Counted from the stretch's first letter, positions 8,649-18,049 are shown. The stretch: DNA of 64,000 nucleotides from Cetobacterium somerae (GCF_022430525.1 NZ_CP092521.1:62001-126000); one strand, 5' to 3'. The notes: a model not told the origin generated them from the sequence alone. Made by a program: numbers and translations.

Positions 8649-10397
8649 CTAATATGATGGCCAGTACTGAGGTCCAGCTTCCCACAAAACAACTTTTACC
8701 CCATTTCTATACTCACCATTTTCTTTTAATGCTCCATTGGAAAAATATATTTCATATGGACCGTCTAATACTCCTTTAACATAGTTAAGAGATGATATTA
8801 AATCACCTCTAGAAGAATCATAATTTTTCCAAATTCCACTTTCTAATCCATTTTCAAAGTATCCACTTTTTATAACAGTTTCTGCGTTGTATGGTGACCC
8901 TGTTATAGATGCTGCCCCTGGGAAATACCCTAAATTAAACTCTTCAAAATACCCATCTTTAACTATATCTTCATAAGATTTTATTTTTTCACTTTTTCTT
9001 TTTCCATAAAAAATTTCTTTTATTCCAAAATATTTAAGTGGGTCTTCATACCAACGAATCCCATCTTGAGAAGTTTTTCCAGGAGAGTAGTTTTGAAATA
9101 CTATAAAAATCTCTTTATTATTAGAGTTCTTTAGAGAATACAGATTAAGCTCCTCATTTTCCAATTTTGCATCTAAAAGATTTAAATCTTTAAACTGTGT
9201 TAAAGACTCACGAGCTTTATAATACTCATATCCAGTTTTAGGATTAACTAATTTATCATATATTGAGTACGCTCTTTTATAGTGAGAATAGTTTATAACC
9301 TTCTCCAAAATAGAGTCTTTATAAGTTTTAATTTGTGATACCTCTCCATTTTCTTCAGAATACTTTATCTCCACTACTTCATTTTTAGAATTGTAAGTAG
9401 TTGAGGAAAATATGTGTAGCTCTTCTGATCTTCTATATAGAATATCTTTTCTAATCAGCACTCCATTAGTAAAATATTTTTTCACAGGAAGATAACGTTT
9501 TAAATCCTCTGAATACTCATAGGAGTTCCAAACTCCAGTTTTCCTATCCCTTTCATAGTTTCCATTTTCATATTCATTAAAATATTCTCCATTTTTTAGA
9601 ATATTTTTCCCTGTTATCTCCCCTTGAAAAACTTCTTCTAAAGTTATTAGCCCCAATCTCTGAATTTGAAAAAGAAAATAGTAATTCCCATCACTAAATA
9701 TCACACTACTTCCAATATTTTTTATAAAATTCAATTTATCAAGTGAATAGATTTTAAAATATTTTTGGAGATCAAATTTTTCATAATCTTGAGGAATAAG
9801 TTCGTATTGATAGAGATAAGCCTTACTATTATACTCATCTCTTCCCACTCGTTTTGAAACATCCCAAATATTATAATCATTAAAATTCACAACTTTATAG
9901 TAAGGTATCAGCTGTTCTAGCTCTTTTTTAGCTAAACTAGCATTAAAATTTTGAATATTTTCAATTTTTTTATTTAACTTTTGAGATGTAGCAATATTAA
10001 GTGTTTTAAAAAAGTCTATCACTTCCTCGCCTTCATACTCATTCTCTCCTATATATAAATTCCCTAACGAATACCCCTCTAAAGAGTTTTTATTATTTTC
10101 ATTATAAATAACAAATATCTCTTTAATATTATCTTTGTTAAGGTCATATAAAAAGACACTTTTAATCTCTTTTTTCATATTTAAAGTATCTAAAACTGTG
10201 CTCAAATTTTCTTCTGGTATTTCAAAAATAACATCATATTTATTTTTATTTTTTTCAAACTTTAAAACTCCGTTAATTCTCATTGTCTCATCTTTATACA
10301 ACTCCAACTCTAAATCTTTGTGGATTGAATCTCCATATAAATTTAATTGAAACAAAAAAATCATAGGTATTAAAAGTTTATAATAAAATTTCTTCAT
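8649..10397 (-). CDS. Exported protein of unknown function with C-terminal YwqK repeats
   Basis: I do not recognise the main domain. A signal peptide covers about residues 1-22. Residues 25-340 form a region without known motifs, and the last 230 residues include repeats such as DGPYEIYFSNGALKENGEY of the YwqK/MORN type. The first 330 residues are closely related to the shorter protein at 31742-32788, so the region is a real family. It lies between a small membrane-anchored protein (1 bp away) and the YwqK lipoprotein (47 bp away). Probably periplasmic. Confidence 0.65.
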   Translation of the reverse strand: MKKFYYKLLIPMIFLFQLNLYGDSIHKDLELELYKDETMRINGVLKFEKNKNKYDVIFEIPEENLSTVLDTLNMKKEIKSVFLYDLNKDNIKEIFVIYNENNKNSLEGYSLGNLYIGENEYEGEEVIDFFKTLNIATSQKLNKKIENIQNFNASLAKKELEQLIPYYKVVNFNDYNIWDVSKRVGRDEYNSKAYLYQYELIPQDYEKFDLQKYFKIYSLDKLNFIKNIGSSVIFSDGNYYFLFQIQRLGLITLEEVFQGEITGKNILKNGEYFNEYENGNYERDRKTGVWNSYEYSEDLKRYLPVKKYFTNGVLIRKDILYRRSEELHIFSSTTYNSKNEVVEIKYSEENGEVSQIKTYKDSILEKVINYSHYKRAYSIYDKLVNPKTGYEYYKARESLTQFKDLNLLDAKLENEELNLYSLKNSNNKEIFIVFQNYSPGKTSQDGIRWYEDPLKYFGIKEIFYGKRKSEKIKSYEDIVKDGYFEEFNLGYFPGAASITGSPYNAETVIKSGYFENGLESGIWKNYDSSRGDLISSLNYVKGVLDGPYEIYFSNGALKENGEYRNGVKVVLWEAGPQYWPSY

Positions 10398-10398
10398 A

Positions 10399-11052
10399 CT
10401 ACACCCCTATTTTTAAGTAGTCTTCTAAAACATTCACATAGTTTTCTGGAATAAGAACATAATTAGCTTTATATATAACTATTCCTTTTTGAATCTCTTC
10501 TTCAGTACTAGTTGTTATTGCCCACTTTCCATTAATAACTCCTATCTCTCCCTTATATTTAGTTGGAACGTATGTGTCTTCATATGCAACATATAAGTTC
10601 CTCATAACTAAACCTGGTTTTAATCTAAAAAGTGGATCTTCTGATTCATATCTATTTATTTCTAAATTTTTAATCTCTTCTAATATTTTAGAAATAGTAT
10701 CACACAACTCTTTATCAGTAAAAATTTTATATCCCCAAGATAGTTTGGTTATCTTTCCCTCTGTAGGTATTTTAAAATCCTCTTTTACATATAGTGCATT
10801 ATCTAAAAAAGATCTATAAACTATAAATGTTTCTGTTGGGTCCCCTGTACTAAAGAGAGAGAATCCATCTCCTTTAGCTATTCTTTCTCCCTCTTTATGT
10901 CCACCTTGAGAGATAGTATAGGTATTCCCTTTCCAATGGATAGTATCTCCAAAAATTTCAGGAGGATTTTTTTCATAATTGAAGCAACTTTTAAAAAAAA
11001 TAAAGATAATAATTCCAAATAAAATAAACTTAAATTTTTGTTTTTTCTTCAT
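10399..11052 (-). CDS. Membrane-anchored protein of unknown function
   Basis: Not recognised. A hydrophobic segment at about residues 8-20 is followed by a Cys (FFKSC), so it may be a signal anchor or an atypical lipoprotein. The remaining 195 residues look soluble and beta-rich, with no motif I can name. It sits 1 bp from the downstream and 9 bp from the upstream gene of the operon, which implies co-translation. The size and position would suit an accessory protein, but this is only inference. Confidence 0.55.
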   Translation of the reverse strand: MKKKQKFKFILFGIIIFIFFKSCFNYEKNPPEIFGDTIHWKGNTYTISQGGHKEGERIAKGDGFSLFSTGDPTETFIVYRSFLDNALYVKEDFKIPTEGKITKLSWGYKIFTDKELCDTISKILEEIKNLEINRYESEDPLFRLKPGLVMRNLYVAYEDTYVPTKYKGEIGVINGKWAITTSTEEEIQKGIVIYKANYVLIPENYVNVLEDYLKIGV

Positions 11053-11061
11053 ATATCTCTC

Positions 11062-12531
11062 CTAAATATCTTCAGCTTCTTCCAATTTATTTTTTATAAA
11101 CCAATATTTGTATAGATATGTAAAAAACAGACATAGATATAGCAAAGCGATTAAAATATAAAGTTTAAACATCACTCTTAAATTTTGAAACTCCTCTTCA
11201 CCAAAATCTTTTTTAGAGGCATCTAAAGTTATTACTTCAGTCATTTTATTTTTTTTTGTTATAATCCCTGCTGTGCTAAACTCCGTTCCATTTATAAATT
11301 CTAAAACTTGTTTTGAATTTTTTTTTAATAGATCATAACTGATACCTCCATTTGAAAAGCTATAGTAACGCCTTATATTTTCAGGTATCAAATCTATTTT
11401 AAGCATAAAATCATTTTTTCTAATCTCTCTTTGCTCTTTAAAAAACTCAATCTCTTTTTCATAAAAATTATAGACGTCACCTAGAGAAATATTCCTTTCA
11501 TTTCTTAAAGGGTATAGTGGAAGTTCTTTAAGCAGAGTCAATATTTTCCTATCTTCACTCGGATTTTCTTTTTTTAAAATATAGATTATATCAGTTGAAT
11601 CTTTTGACATAGCTCGAACTTTTTTTAAAATTAACTTGTCCCCTATTCCAAAATCTGAAAAGCTATACTCTTTCCCCTCCTCGATGATAATCTCTTTTCT
11701 AGTATCTCTATGTAATCCATCCCCATAGATTCTAAAAGTTTTAAATGAAAAAATTAAACTCACTATTAAAGTTGCAAAAATGAAGATCTCAATACATCTA
11801 AGACGACTAACTCTTGTAGTCAATCTCCCATTGGTTATAACATCATCTATTGAAAAAGTTGGAAAGTACCCTACCTTACATAGTTTATCTCCAATTTTAT
11901 ATAGTTTTGAAAAAAATATACCTCTTAAATTAAAAACAATAGCACACCCCACAACAACCGAAGTAAACACAGTCGTTAGTTTTGAAAAAGGATTAAAAAA
12001 AGCAACAAACAAAAGTATAAAAGATAAAATAAGATTACTAATATTTGGATCAGTTTTATCTCTTTCGCTTGGAAAACTTTTAATCTCTTTAACATAATCT
12101 AAAATATTAAATCCATCTATCTCAATAACATAAAAACTCCCAGAAGCGACAACTCCTTTTAAAGTTACCACCTCCCCTTTTTTTAAAAAGAACTCCTCTT
12201 TATTTATAAAATGAGTATTAAAAATATTTATTTTCCAATCATTGATGTAATGGAAGGGATATGTATATTTAATCCCATATTTCCCACGAAAACTTCGATC
12301 TTTTATCTTGACCTCTCCCTCTAAAAGAGTAACCGTACCTCTACTTTTCAATAAAAATATATTTTTATAAATTCTGCTCAACATAAGTAAATCTTTTTTA
12401 GATAAAATATCCCTAGTCTCTTTAATACTCTCTAACTTTTCCTTAGTCACTGGCTCAGAATAAAAACTATCATAAACATAGCACAGATAGCACCAAATAA
12501 TAAAAAATGTAATTATTAAAATCTCTCCCAT
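11062..12531 (-). CDS. Multi-pass membrane protein of unknown function
   Basis: Not recognised. Predicted membrane segments lie near residues 5-20, about 165-205 (a pair), about 255-275 and near the C terminus (about 455-475), separated by two large soluble loops. I chose the ATG at 12531; the frame also allows a TTG at 12546. Neither has ideal ribosome-site spacing, because GAGGGG sits only a couple of bases before the ATG. It belongs to the tight minus-strand operon with YwqK-repeat proteins. Confidence 0.5.
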   Translation of the reverse strand: MGEILIITFFIIWCYLCYVYDSFYSEPVTKEKLESIKETRDILSKKDLLMLSRIYKNIFLLKSRGTVTLLEGEVKIKDRSFRGKYGIKYTYPFHYINDWKINIFNTHFINKEEFFLKKGEVVTLKGVVASGSFYVIEIDGFNILDYVKEIKSFPSERDKTDPNISNLILSFILLFVAFFNPFSKLTTVFTSVVVGCAIVFNLRGIFFSKLYKIGDKLCKVGYFPTFSIDDVITNGRLTTRVSRLRCIEIFIFATLIVSLIFSFKTFRIYGDGLHRDTRKEIIIEEGKEYSFSDFGIGDKLILKKVRAMSKDSTDIIYILKKENPSEDRKILTLLKELPLYPLRNERNISLGDVYNFYEKEIEFFKEQREIRKNDFMLKIDLIPENIRRYYSFSNGGISYDLLKKNSKQVLEFINGTEFSTAGIITKKNKMTEVITLDASKKDFGEEEFQNLRVMFKLYILIALLYLCLFFTYLYKYWFIKNKLEEAEDI

Positions 12532-12557
12532 TTCCCCTCGCTTCAATAGATCTCTAT

Positions 12558-13484
12558 TTAATTATCTAATTTATAAAACTTTTTATATAACTCGTTTTCT
12601 TCCTCTTCACTTAAAACACATTCATAAATAATATCTCCATTTTCTGAATACTCAACCTCTTTAAACCCTGTTCTTTTATCGCCATCATAAGTATCCATAA
12701 CTTCATAAACCAATCTATTATTTTTAAAATTTTGTGTTTTTATCCATGTTCCACTTCCAAATCTGTTAGCTCCATTAATATCAAAGACAATTGGAGAGTC
12801 ATATTTCAAAACTTGAACTATTGTAACATCCTTTAAATATTCATACTCCTCTTTCAAAAATCTATTTAAAGGTATATCATTAAAAATTTTAATCAATATC
12901 TTCCCATGAAAATCATAGTAAACTAAGGATATCAATTGATTATCTTTCCAAACCTCATCTGTTTGAATCTCTTTAGGTGAGTAATATGTTTTTTTTACTC
13001 CATCTAACTTCCCATCTTTCCAATTAGAAAACTCTTTGATACTACCATCCTCAAAGTACTCATAGTATTCACCTACATATTTCCCATTTTTTAAAGTGTA
13101 TTCCAATCTTTTTTTATCAGTGTAAAGTGACTTTATTTTTCCTCTTCCAACCCATTCAACTCTAAACTCATCCTCATAGTATTTAATAATTTTTCCATTG
13201 TTAGCTCTAAACTCCTTATAGGCATCCACAGGAAAGAGAATAGTATCATATATAAAAGAGGATGTTCTATCTACTATATATACTGGAAAGGCTAAAGGAC
13301 CTAAGGTCATTCCAAGAACAATATATAAAGTCCCTTCACTACTATTGCTACTCATCTCGAAATTAAGAGAGGGATATACACCAATATATCCCTCTCTTCT
13401 TTTAATTTTAGATGTAAAAGATGTTAAAAATATAAAAATAGCTATACAAATTCCTATTATTAATTTTTTATACGACCGCTTCAT
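12558..13484 (-). CDS. YwqK/MORN-like repeat membrane-anchored protein
   Basis: An N-terminal hydrophobic segment at about residues 8-24 acts as signal or anchor, and a second hydrophobic stretch lies near residues 55-75. The middle has repeats such as GKYVGEYYEYFEDGSIKEF and GKLDGVKKTYYSPKE, the same YwqK/MORN type as other members of the operon. The gap to the upstream gene is only 4 bp. Function unknown; likely on the periplasmic side of the membrane. Confidence 0.6.
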   Translation of the reverse strand: MKRSYKKLIIGICIAIFIFLTSFTSKIKRREGYIGVYPSLNFEMSSNSSEGTLYIVLGMTLGPLAFPVYIVDRTSSFIYDTILFPVDAYKEFRANNGKIIKYYEDEFRVEWVGRGKIKSLYTDKKRLEYTLKNGKYVGEYYEYFEDGSIKEFSNWKDGKLDGVKKTYYSPKEIQTDEVWKDNQLISLVYYDFHGKILIKIFNDIPLNRFLKEEYEYLKDVTIVQVLKYDSPIVFDINGANRFGSGTWIKTQNFKNNRLVYEVMDTYDGDKRTGFKEVEYSENGDIIYECVLSEEEENELYKKFYKLDN

Positions 13485-13488
13485 AATA

Positions 13489-13983
13489 TTAATCTCTCAG
13501 CAAAAGCATTAAAATAACTCCAGTTGCTCCTGAAATGGCCATTGGCATTAAAACACCTAAAAGAAATCCATATAAAATTCCTATTTTTGAAACTCCTATT
13601 TTTTCATCACCCTTAGTTATTCTTCTTTTCAAAGATAGGAAATAGATATAGTTACCAAAAAATCCCATCAATCCCATTAAAGCATAATTTAAACTTCTGA
13701 TAGTAGAAGTAGAAATAGTTGTTAAAGAAAATAATTCATACATCATCGCTAAGAATCCTAATAAAGCAACACAACAACCAACAATAAAAGTTTCAAAATA
13801 CATCTGTCTATATCCCATCCATAGAGGACCTAAAAATAAGGCACAAAAATTAATTTTATTTTTTGGTCCTTTGAAAATGTTTAAATAGTATTCACCTTTT
13901 TTATCCACATATTTTAAAATATTTTCTTCGTTGCTCTCTAAAAACTCATTATTTTTTTGATTTGATTTTATATAATTACTCAT
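13489..13983 (-). CDS. Small polytopic membrane protein, DUF2628-like
   Basis: 164 residues. A soluble N-terminal 50 residues is followed by NFCALFLGPLWMGYRQMYFE, which resembles the DUF2628 signature, then three or four hydrophobic segments to the end. Function unknown. Its start overlaps the end of the upstream repeat-protein gene by 8 bp. It may act as a membrane partner of the repeat proteins encoded around it. Confidence 0.65.
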   Translation of the reverse strand: MSNYIKSNQKNNEFLESNEENILKYVDKKGEYYLNIFKGPKNKINFCALFLGPLWMGYRQMYFETFIVGCCVALLGFLAMMYELFSLTTISTSTIRSLNYALMGLMGFFGNYIYFLSLKRRITKGDEKIGVSKIGILYGFLLGVLMPMAISGATGVILMLLLRD

Positions 13984-15796
13984 TTATGCTCTCCTTTTTC
14001 TGAAACTGTCCAAATTCATTGTAATATTTTATTTCTGTAGGATTATATTTTTTTATAATTTCATCCCACTCAAATAGCAAATCTTTATATTCAATTTTAT
14101 ATACTTTCACTATAAAAGAATCATCTTCTAAATATGTAAATAGCTCCCTTATATAACTATCTTCATCATAATCATTAAGCTCTTGATATACTAAATCTCC
14201 AAAATCGTTATATTCAAACCTTTCAACAATTCTATTCTTAGCATCAAAATCTAAACTATAATCTAACTTCTCGTTCTCTTTAAAAAAATTAGAAAATGTT
14301 AATTTGCCATCTGCATCATATCCATGTTCCTCTTTCATAATCCCATTTTCTGAATAATTCATTACTATTTTTAAAGATTTATTTTGATTGAATGTCAGTA
14401 GCTCTCCTATCCAATAGAAAATATTTTTATCTCTAAAGAAAGTTCCTTTTTGCATTAAAATCCCATTTTCATCATAACGCTCTATAGAGTATCTATTTTC
14501 TTCAACTATCTTTTGTTTTTTTCTTAAATTTCCATTTTCATAGTAAGAGACACTTATCCTCTCATATCCTCTTAGCATATTGTATGAATAGTCCTCTTGG
14601 TTATGCTCACAAAGAGCCTCTTCCCACTGAGTATAACTCTCTATTGCTCCAGATTTATAGTATGATTTGGAATAGTTTAAATATGAATATCCCTCTATTA
14701 AATCATATTTGTTAATAGTCTTTAGTTCTCCTGTTTCATAAAACCACCGGGATATTCCAACTCTTAGTCCCTCTTCATAAGTCAACTTGGCATACAAACC
14801 TCCACTTTCATAGTAAAGATATGAGTCACTTATTGGAGCATTGTTAGTATAGTAAGTCTCATCCTCTAATTTTCCAGACTTATAGTATTTTAAAAACTGT
14901 CCACAACGTTTTCCATCTTCTAAATCTATAATACACTCCACCTGGCCATTGTTATAAAAACTTCTAAACTCACAATTTTCTTTTCCTAGAACATAAAAAC
15001 TATCCGTTTTCAAAACTCCATTATCGTAGTAATCTTTATACTCTCCATCGATTAAGTTGTCCACATAGGAACAGATTTTTTTTAGCTGACCATTTTCATA
15101 AAAGGTCCAGCCCATTCCAATGTATTCATTATTATGGTTAAGAGTTCCTACACTCATCAAATTTCCATTTAAATAGTATTCCACAATTTTTGAAAACTTT
15201 TTAAAGTTATATGCTTTACTTTTTAATTCACCAGTTTCGTAAAATTCTATTGTTTGATTTAAATTTATTAAAAACTTTAAACTTCCATCCTCATAATAAT
15301 ATTTAGAAGTCCCAACAATCTCACCATTAGAATACTCCTGCTCTTCTAGTAAAACGTCCTTTTCATTATAAAGATAACGATAACCATTTTTTACAAATTC
15401 AAAATTTTCTACACAGTACTCCTTTAAAGCTGGATTAATAACAAGAGTATTGTATCCACTAGATGTTACAATTCTCTGAGATATTAAATTGTTTGTAGCA
15501 TTTTCAAAAACTTCTATCTTTATTATATTTTTATCAGTTATATCAAAAGTTATATCTTCATAAGAGGATTCATTAAAAATACTTCTAATAACTCCTACAT
15601 TCTCTAGAGAAAATTCCCAATACTCTAAAGCGTATTCATCATCTAAATAATACTCTATGTATTTATATTCATCTTCATTTCTATTAATAAAACTATTATA
15701 AGAAATATTTAAATACTCTATCTCATCATCATTGTTTAAATAATATATTGAATAGTATCCTTCTTCACTACTTAATTCAATTCTTCTTAAAAACAT
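13976..15796 (-). CDS. Large YwqK/MORN-like repeat protein
   Basis: About a dozen repeats of the form FYENGQLKKICSYVDNLIDGEYKDYY run from about residue 150 to 550. The first 130 residues are unrelated and unrecognised. There is no signal peptide, so it may be cytoplasmic, unlike its exported neighbours. I place the start at the ATG at 15796 because it follows the upstream stop codon by one base. The ATG at 15847 would overlap the upstream gene by 50 bp. This is the longest repeat protein of the operon and probably a scaffold or binding protein. Confidence 0.65.
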   Translation of the reverse strand: MFLRRIELSSEEGYYSIYYLNNDDEIEYLNISYNSFINRNEDEYKYIEYYLDDEYALEYWEFSLENVGVIRSIFNESSYEDITFDITDKNIIKIEVFENATNNLISQRIVTSSGYNTLVINPALKEYCVENFEFVKNGYRYLYNEKDVLLEEQEYSNGEIVGTSKYYYEDGSLKFLINLNQTIEFYETGELKSKAYNFKKFSKIVEYYLNGNLMSVGTLNHNNEYIGMGWTFYENGQLKKICSYVDNLIDGEYKDYYDNGVLKTDSFYVLGKENCEFRSFYNNGQVECIIDLEDGKRCGQFLKYYKSGKLEDETYYTNNAPISDSYLYYESGGLYAKLTYEEGLRVGISRWFYETGELKTINKYDLIEGYSYLNYSKSYYKSGAIESYTQWEEALCEHNQEDYSYNMLRGYERISVSYYENGNLRKKQKIVEENRYSIERYDENGILMQKGTFFRDKNIFYWIGELLTFNQNKSLKIVMNYSENGIMKEEHGYDADGKLTFSNFFKENEKLDYSLDFDAKNRIVERFEYNDFGDLVYQELNDYDEDSYIRELFTYLEDDSFIVKVYKIEYKDLLFEWDEIIKKYNPTEIKYYNEFGQFQKKESINE

Positions 15797-15797
15797 A

Positions 15798-16238
15798 TTA
15801 TTTTTCTTCAATTCTTTCCCTCTCTTGAATTCGATACCATAATTCATCTATAAAAAACGGAGATTTTATCTGCTCCATTATATTTTCTATAATAGTCATA
15901 TCAATTTCATCTTTTTGAACTGCCTTTTTAGTATCTCCTATCTTTAAATATAAATTTTTAATCTCGTAATCTTTTATTATTGCTGTCAATTGTTCTCCAC
16001 CATCTAAAATTAAAATCTCCTGAGGAATCTCCTCATTATCAAAACTTATTTTAATTTGAAGTCCAAGTTCTTTAGAAAACTCTTTGTATATTTTTATTTT
16101 ATTCTCTTTTATCTGGACTGCTTCAATACTATAAAAATTATTTTTTAATATTATACTTTTATCTTCAAACTCAATTGGTGAAGCATCAATTGTAAATAAA
16201 AATAAAATATATATTGAAATTACAACAATTTTATTTAT
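15798..16238 (-). CDS. Small exported protein with apparent ATA start codon
   Basis: A minus-strand frame of 146 codons ends at 15798. It opens with a textbook signal peptide, (M)NKIVVISIYILFLFT, cleaved near IDASP. No ATG, GTG or TTG exists at the head of this signal sequence. The codon in the right place, 16236-16238, is ATA, about seven bases after a good ribosome site (AAGGGGGAG). An in-frame TTG at 15989 would give only the C-terminal 63 residues. The mature part is unrecognised. First gene of the operon; either a rare ATA start, a start-loss mutation or a base error. Confidence 0.5.
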   Translation of the reverse strand: MNKIVVISIYILFLFTIDASPIEFEDKSIILKNNFYSIEAVQIKENKIKIYKEFSKELGLQIKISFDNEEIPQEILILDGGEQLTAIIKDYEIKNLYLKIGDTKKAVQKDEIDMTIIENIMEQIKSPFFIDELWYRIQERERIEEK

Positions 16239-16382
16239 AGCACTCTCCCCCTTTCTTCTAATGAACTTATTCTATAACTTATTTTCCTTTTTAACAATCC
16301 CTAACACCCGACATTTTTTCTCTTAAAATTGACACTTGTCTAACATCTTTTAATATAAATACGACATGCTATATCTATAATT

Positions 16383-16952
16383 TTAAAACTTCATTTCTAA
16401 CTCTTTAAAAACTTCAATATATTCTCTCTCTTCATCCTTTTTTATTTTTTTAGAACTACTATTTAGAAAGTATAAATTTAACACTCTTATATTATCCTCT
16501 GTAAACACGTTGTAGTACCCTCTTCCACCAAGTTCTTTTAGCTTTTCATTTTCTAAAATTAAAGATCTTTGTGCTCTTAGTTTTATTGAATTAGTTTCTA
16601 TTCTTAAATCTCTTTCAAGAATTTCAACTATTCTTATAACTATATCTAATTTTTCTATATCAAAATTAACTGGATGAACTTTTAATATATATCCCTTAGA
16701 TATCTCTTCCATTAAACCCCAAGTTTCATCTAAAGAAAAAGCTTTTTTATGTAAATACCCTTCAATCTTTATCTCTAATTTTTTAGCGATTAATAGAAGT
16801 GTTTCAAATTCTACCTTTTCTGCCTCATTTTCTGCTCTATGAATAGTCTTTTCAGAAATATCACAAATTTCAGCCAATTCCCTCTGTGTGATTTTTTTTA
16901 CATTTCTAGCACTTTTTAATTTGTCTTGAATTACAATAAATTCAGCTTTCAC
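16383..16952 (-). CDS. XRE-family transcriptional regulator
   Basis: The N-terminal helix-turn-helix at about residues 8-60 (QDKLKSARNVKKITQRELAEICDIS type, followed by EKTIHRAENE) is of the Cro/C1 family. The remaining 120 residues form an unrecognised ligand or oligomerisation domain. I chose the GTG at 16952, preceded by GAGGGGAGAG; the frame is open upstream to 17033 but without a ribosome site. It lies 144 bp upstream of the YwqK-repeat operon on the same strand and is the obvious candidate to control it. Confidence 0.75.
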   Translation of the reverse strand: MKAEFIVIQDKLKSARNVKKITQRELAEICDISEKTIHRAENEAEKVEFETLLLIAKKLEIKIEGYLHKKAFSLDETWGLMEEISKGYILKVHPVNFDIEKLDIVIRIVEILERDLRIETNSIKLRAQRSLILENEKLKELGGRGYYNVFTEDNIRVLNLYFLNSSSKKIKKDEEREYIEVFKELEMKF

Positions 16953-17003
16953 CAATCTCTCCCCTCTTAATAAATATGTCTGTTTTATATAATATGTCTT
17001 AAT

Positions 17004-17051
17004 TCTAATGTATTTATATGCCAATTTCAACATTTAAAAATATTATTTTAT
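17004..17051. repeat. 48-bp element shared with the region 8022-8069
   Basis: A block matching 40 of 48 positions with 8022-8069, in the same orientation relative to the following minus-strand gene. It includes a shared AATGTATTTAT, ATTTCAA and a run TTAAAAATATTATTTTAT. Both copies lie 30-55 bp upstream of a minus-strand start codon, so they are probably duplicated promoters or a shared operator. Confidence 0.6.
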
Positions 17052-17079
17052 TGCATTGTTAAAAAACTTATGATATCAT
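17051..17079 (+). promoter_or_regulatory. Promoter of the riboswitch-controlled operon
   Basis: TTGCAT (17051-17056), 17-bp spacer, TATCAT (17074-17079), placing the start about 30 nt before the aptamer. Confidence 0.5.
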
Positions 17080-17116
17080 TTTCTTAGAAAGAAAAAGTTA
17101 TAAAAATCACAATTAA

Positions 17117-17243
17117 ACTCATATATACTTGGGATTGGCCAAGAGTTTCTACGAACTACCGTAAATAGTTCTCTATGAGGGATAAATATAATCGCTAATA
17201 ATGAGAGTATGTATTCCCATAGGATTTATATGCTCTTTTTTTA
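17117..17243 (+). promoter_or_regulatory. Purine riboswitch, guanine type, with terminator
   Basis: The aptamer spans 17117-17180. P1 is CTCATA/TATGAG, and P2 is CTTGG/CCAAG with loop GATTGG. The core is TTTCTAC, P3 is GAACTA/TAGTTC with loop CCGTAAA, and the joining strand is TCTATG. The key pyrimidine (position 74 of the xpt aptamer) is C, the guanine/hypoxanthine class. A terminator hairpin follows at 17202-17236 with a T-run to 17243. The 3' strand of P1 with GGGA (17174-17182) can pair with TTCCCATA upstream of the terminator arm, giving an antiterminator. Guanine should therefore switch the operon off. Confidence 0.88.
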
Positions 17244-17276
17244 TTTTCTATAAAATTATTTAATGGGGAGAATTTA

Positions 17277-18026
17277 ATGAAAAAACTTACACTACTTTTA
17301 ACACTATTGACATCTACTTTAACTTTAGCTGAAAGAATAGCTATAATTGGAGCAATGGACTCTGAAATTAAAATTTTACTTTCTCAAATGAAAGATGTAA
17401 AAAAAGAGGAGAAAGCTTCTGTTACATTCTATAAAGGAAAATTAGAAAACAAAGATGTTGTAATTTTTAAATCTGGAATTGGAAAAGTAAATGCTGCTAT
17501 GTCAACAACTATTGCCATGGAAGAATATGATGTAAATAAAATCATATTTACTGGAGTAGCTGGAGCTATTAACAACAATCTTAATATAACAGATGTAGTT
17601 ATCTCTGATTATTTAGTTCAACACGACTATGACACTACAGTTTTTGGAACTAAAAAAGGTGCTGTTCCTGGTTCAGTAGATACAAAATTTTCAGCTGACG
17701 AAACTTTAATTAAAATTGCAAAGAACTCTGCAGAAAAAGTTTTAGGAAAAAATAAAGTTTATATTGGTACAATTGCTACAGGAGATCAATTTATTGCTGA
17801 TAAAGCTACTGTTCAATCACTAGAAACAACTTTTGGTGCATGGGCTGTTGAAATGGAAGGTGCTTCTGTGGCTCACGTTGCAAATTTATATAAAGTTCCT
17901 GTCGTAGTTATTAGATCAATGTCTGATAAAGCTGATGGTAGTGCTCACATGAATTATAATGACTTTGTTACAATTGCAGCTGATAACTCTGCTAAAATTG
18001 TAATTAATATGCTTACACAAATGTAA
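17277..18026 (+). CDS. Secreted MTA/SAH nucleosidase (MtnN family)
   Basis: Hydrolyses the N-glycosidic bond of 5'-methylthioadenosine or S-adenosylhomocysteine, releasing adenine; related enzymes act on other purine nucleosides. The first 18 residues are a signal peptide, unlike classical cytoplasmic MtnN. Active-site residues are in place: E30 in GAMDSE, E194 in VEMEG and D217 in SDKAD, corresponding to E12, E174 and D197 of the E. coli enzyme. It is first in a two-gene operon behind a guanine-type riboswitch. The enzyme probably salvages bases from exogenous nucleosides in the periplasm. Confidence 0.88.
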   Translation: MKKLTLLLTLLTSTLTLAERIAIIGAMDSEIKILLSQMKDVKKEEKASVTFYKGKLENKDVVIFKSGIGKVNAAMSTTIAMEEYDVNKIIFTGVAGAINNNLNITDVVISDYLVQHDYDTTVFGTKKGAVPGSVDTKFSADETLIKIAKNSAEKVLGKNKVYIGTIATGDQFIADKATVQSLETTFGAWAVEMEGASVAHVANLYKVPVVVIRSMSDKADGSAHMNYNDFVTIAADNSAKIVINMLTQM

Positions 18027-18049
18027 TTAAAATTCGGAGGGACAATAAA

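Noticed and set aside
17272-17329. Cytoplasmic Pfs/MtnN with a mis-called start
   Set aside because: No start codon inside the frame would remove the hydrophobic segment without removing conserved sequence. The ribosome site GGGGAG fits the listed start, so the signal peptide is real.
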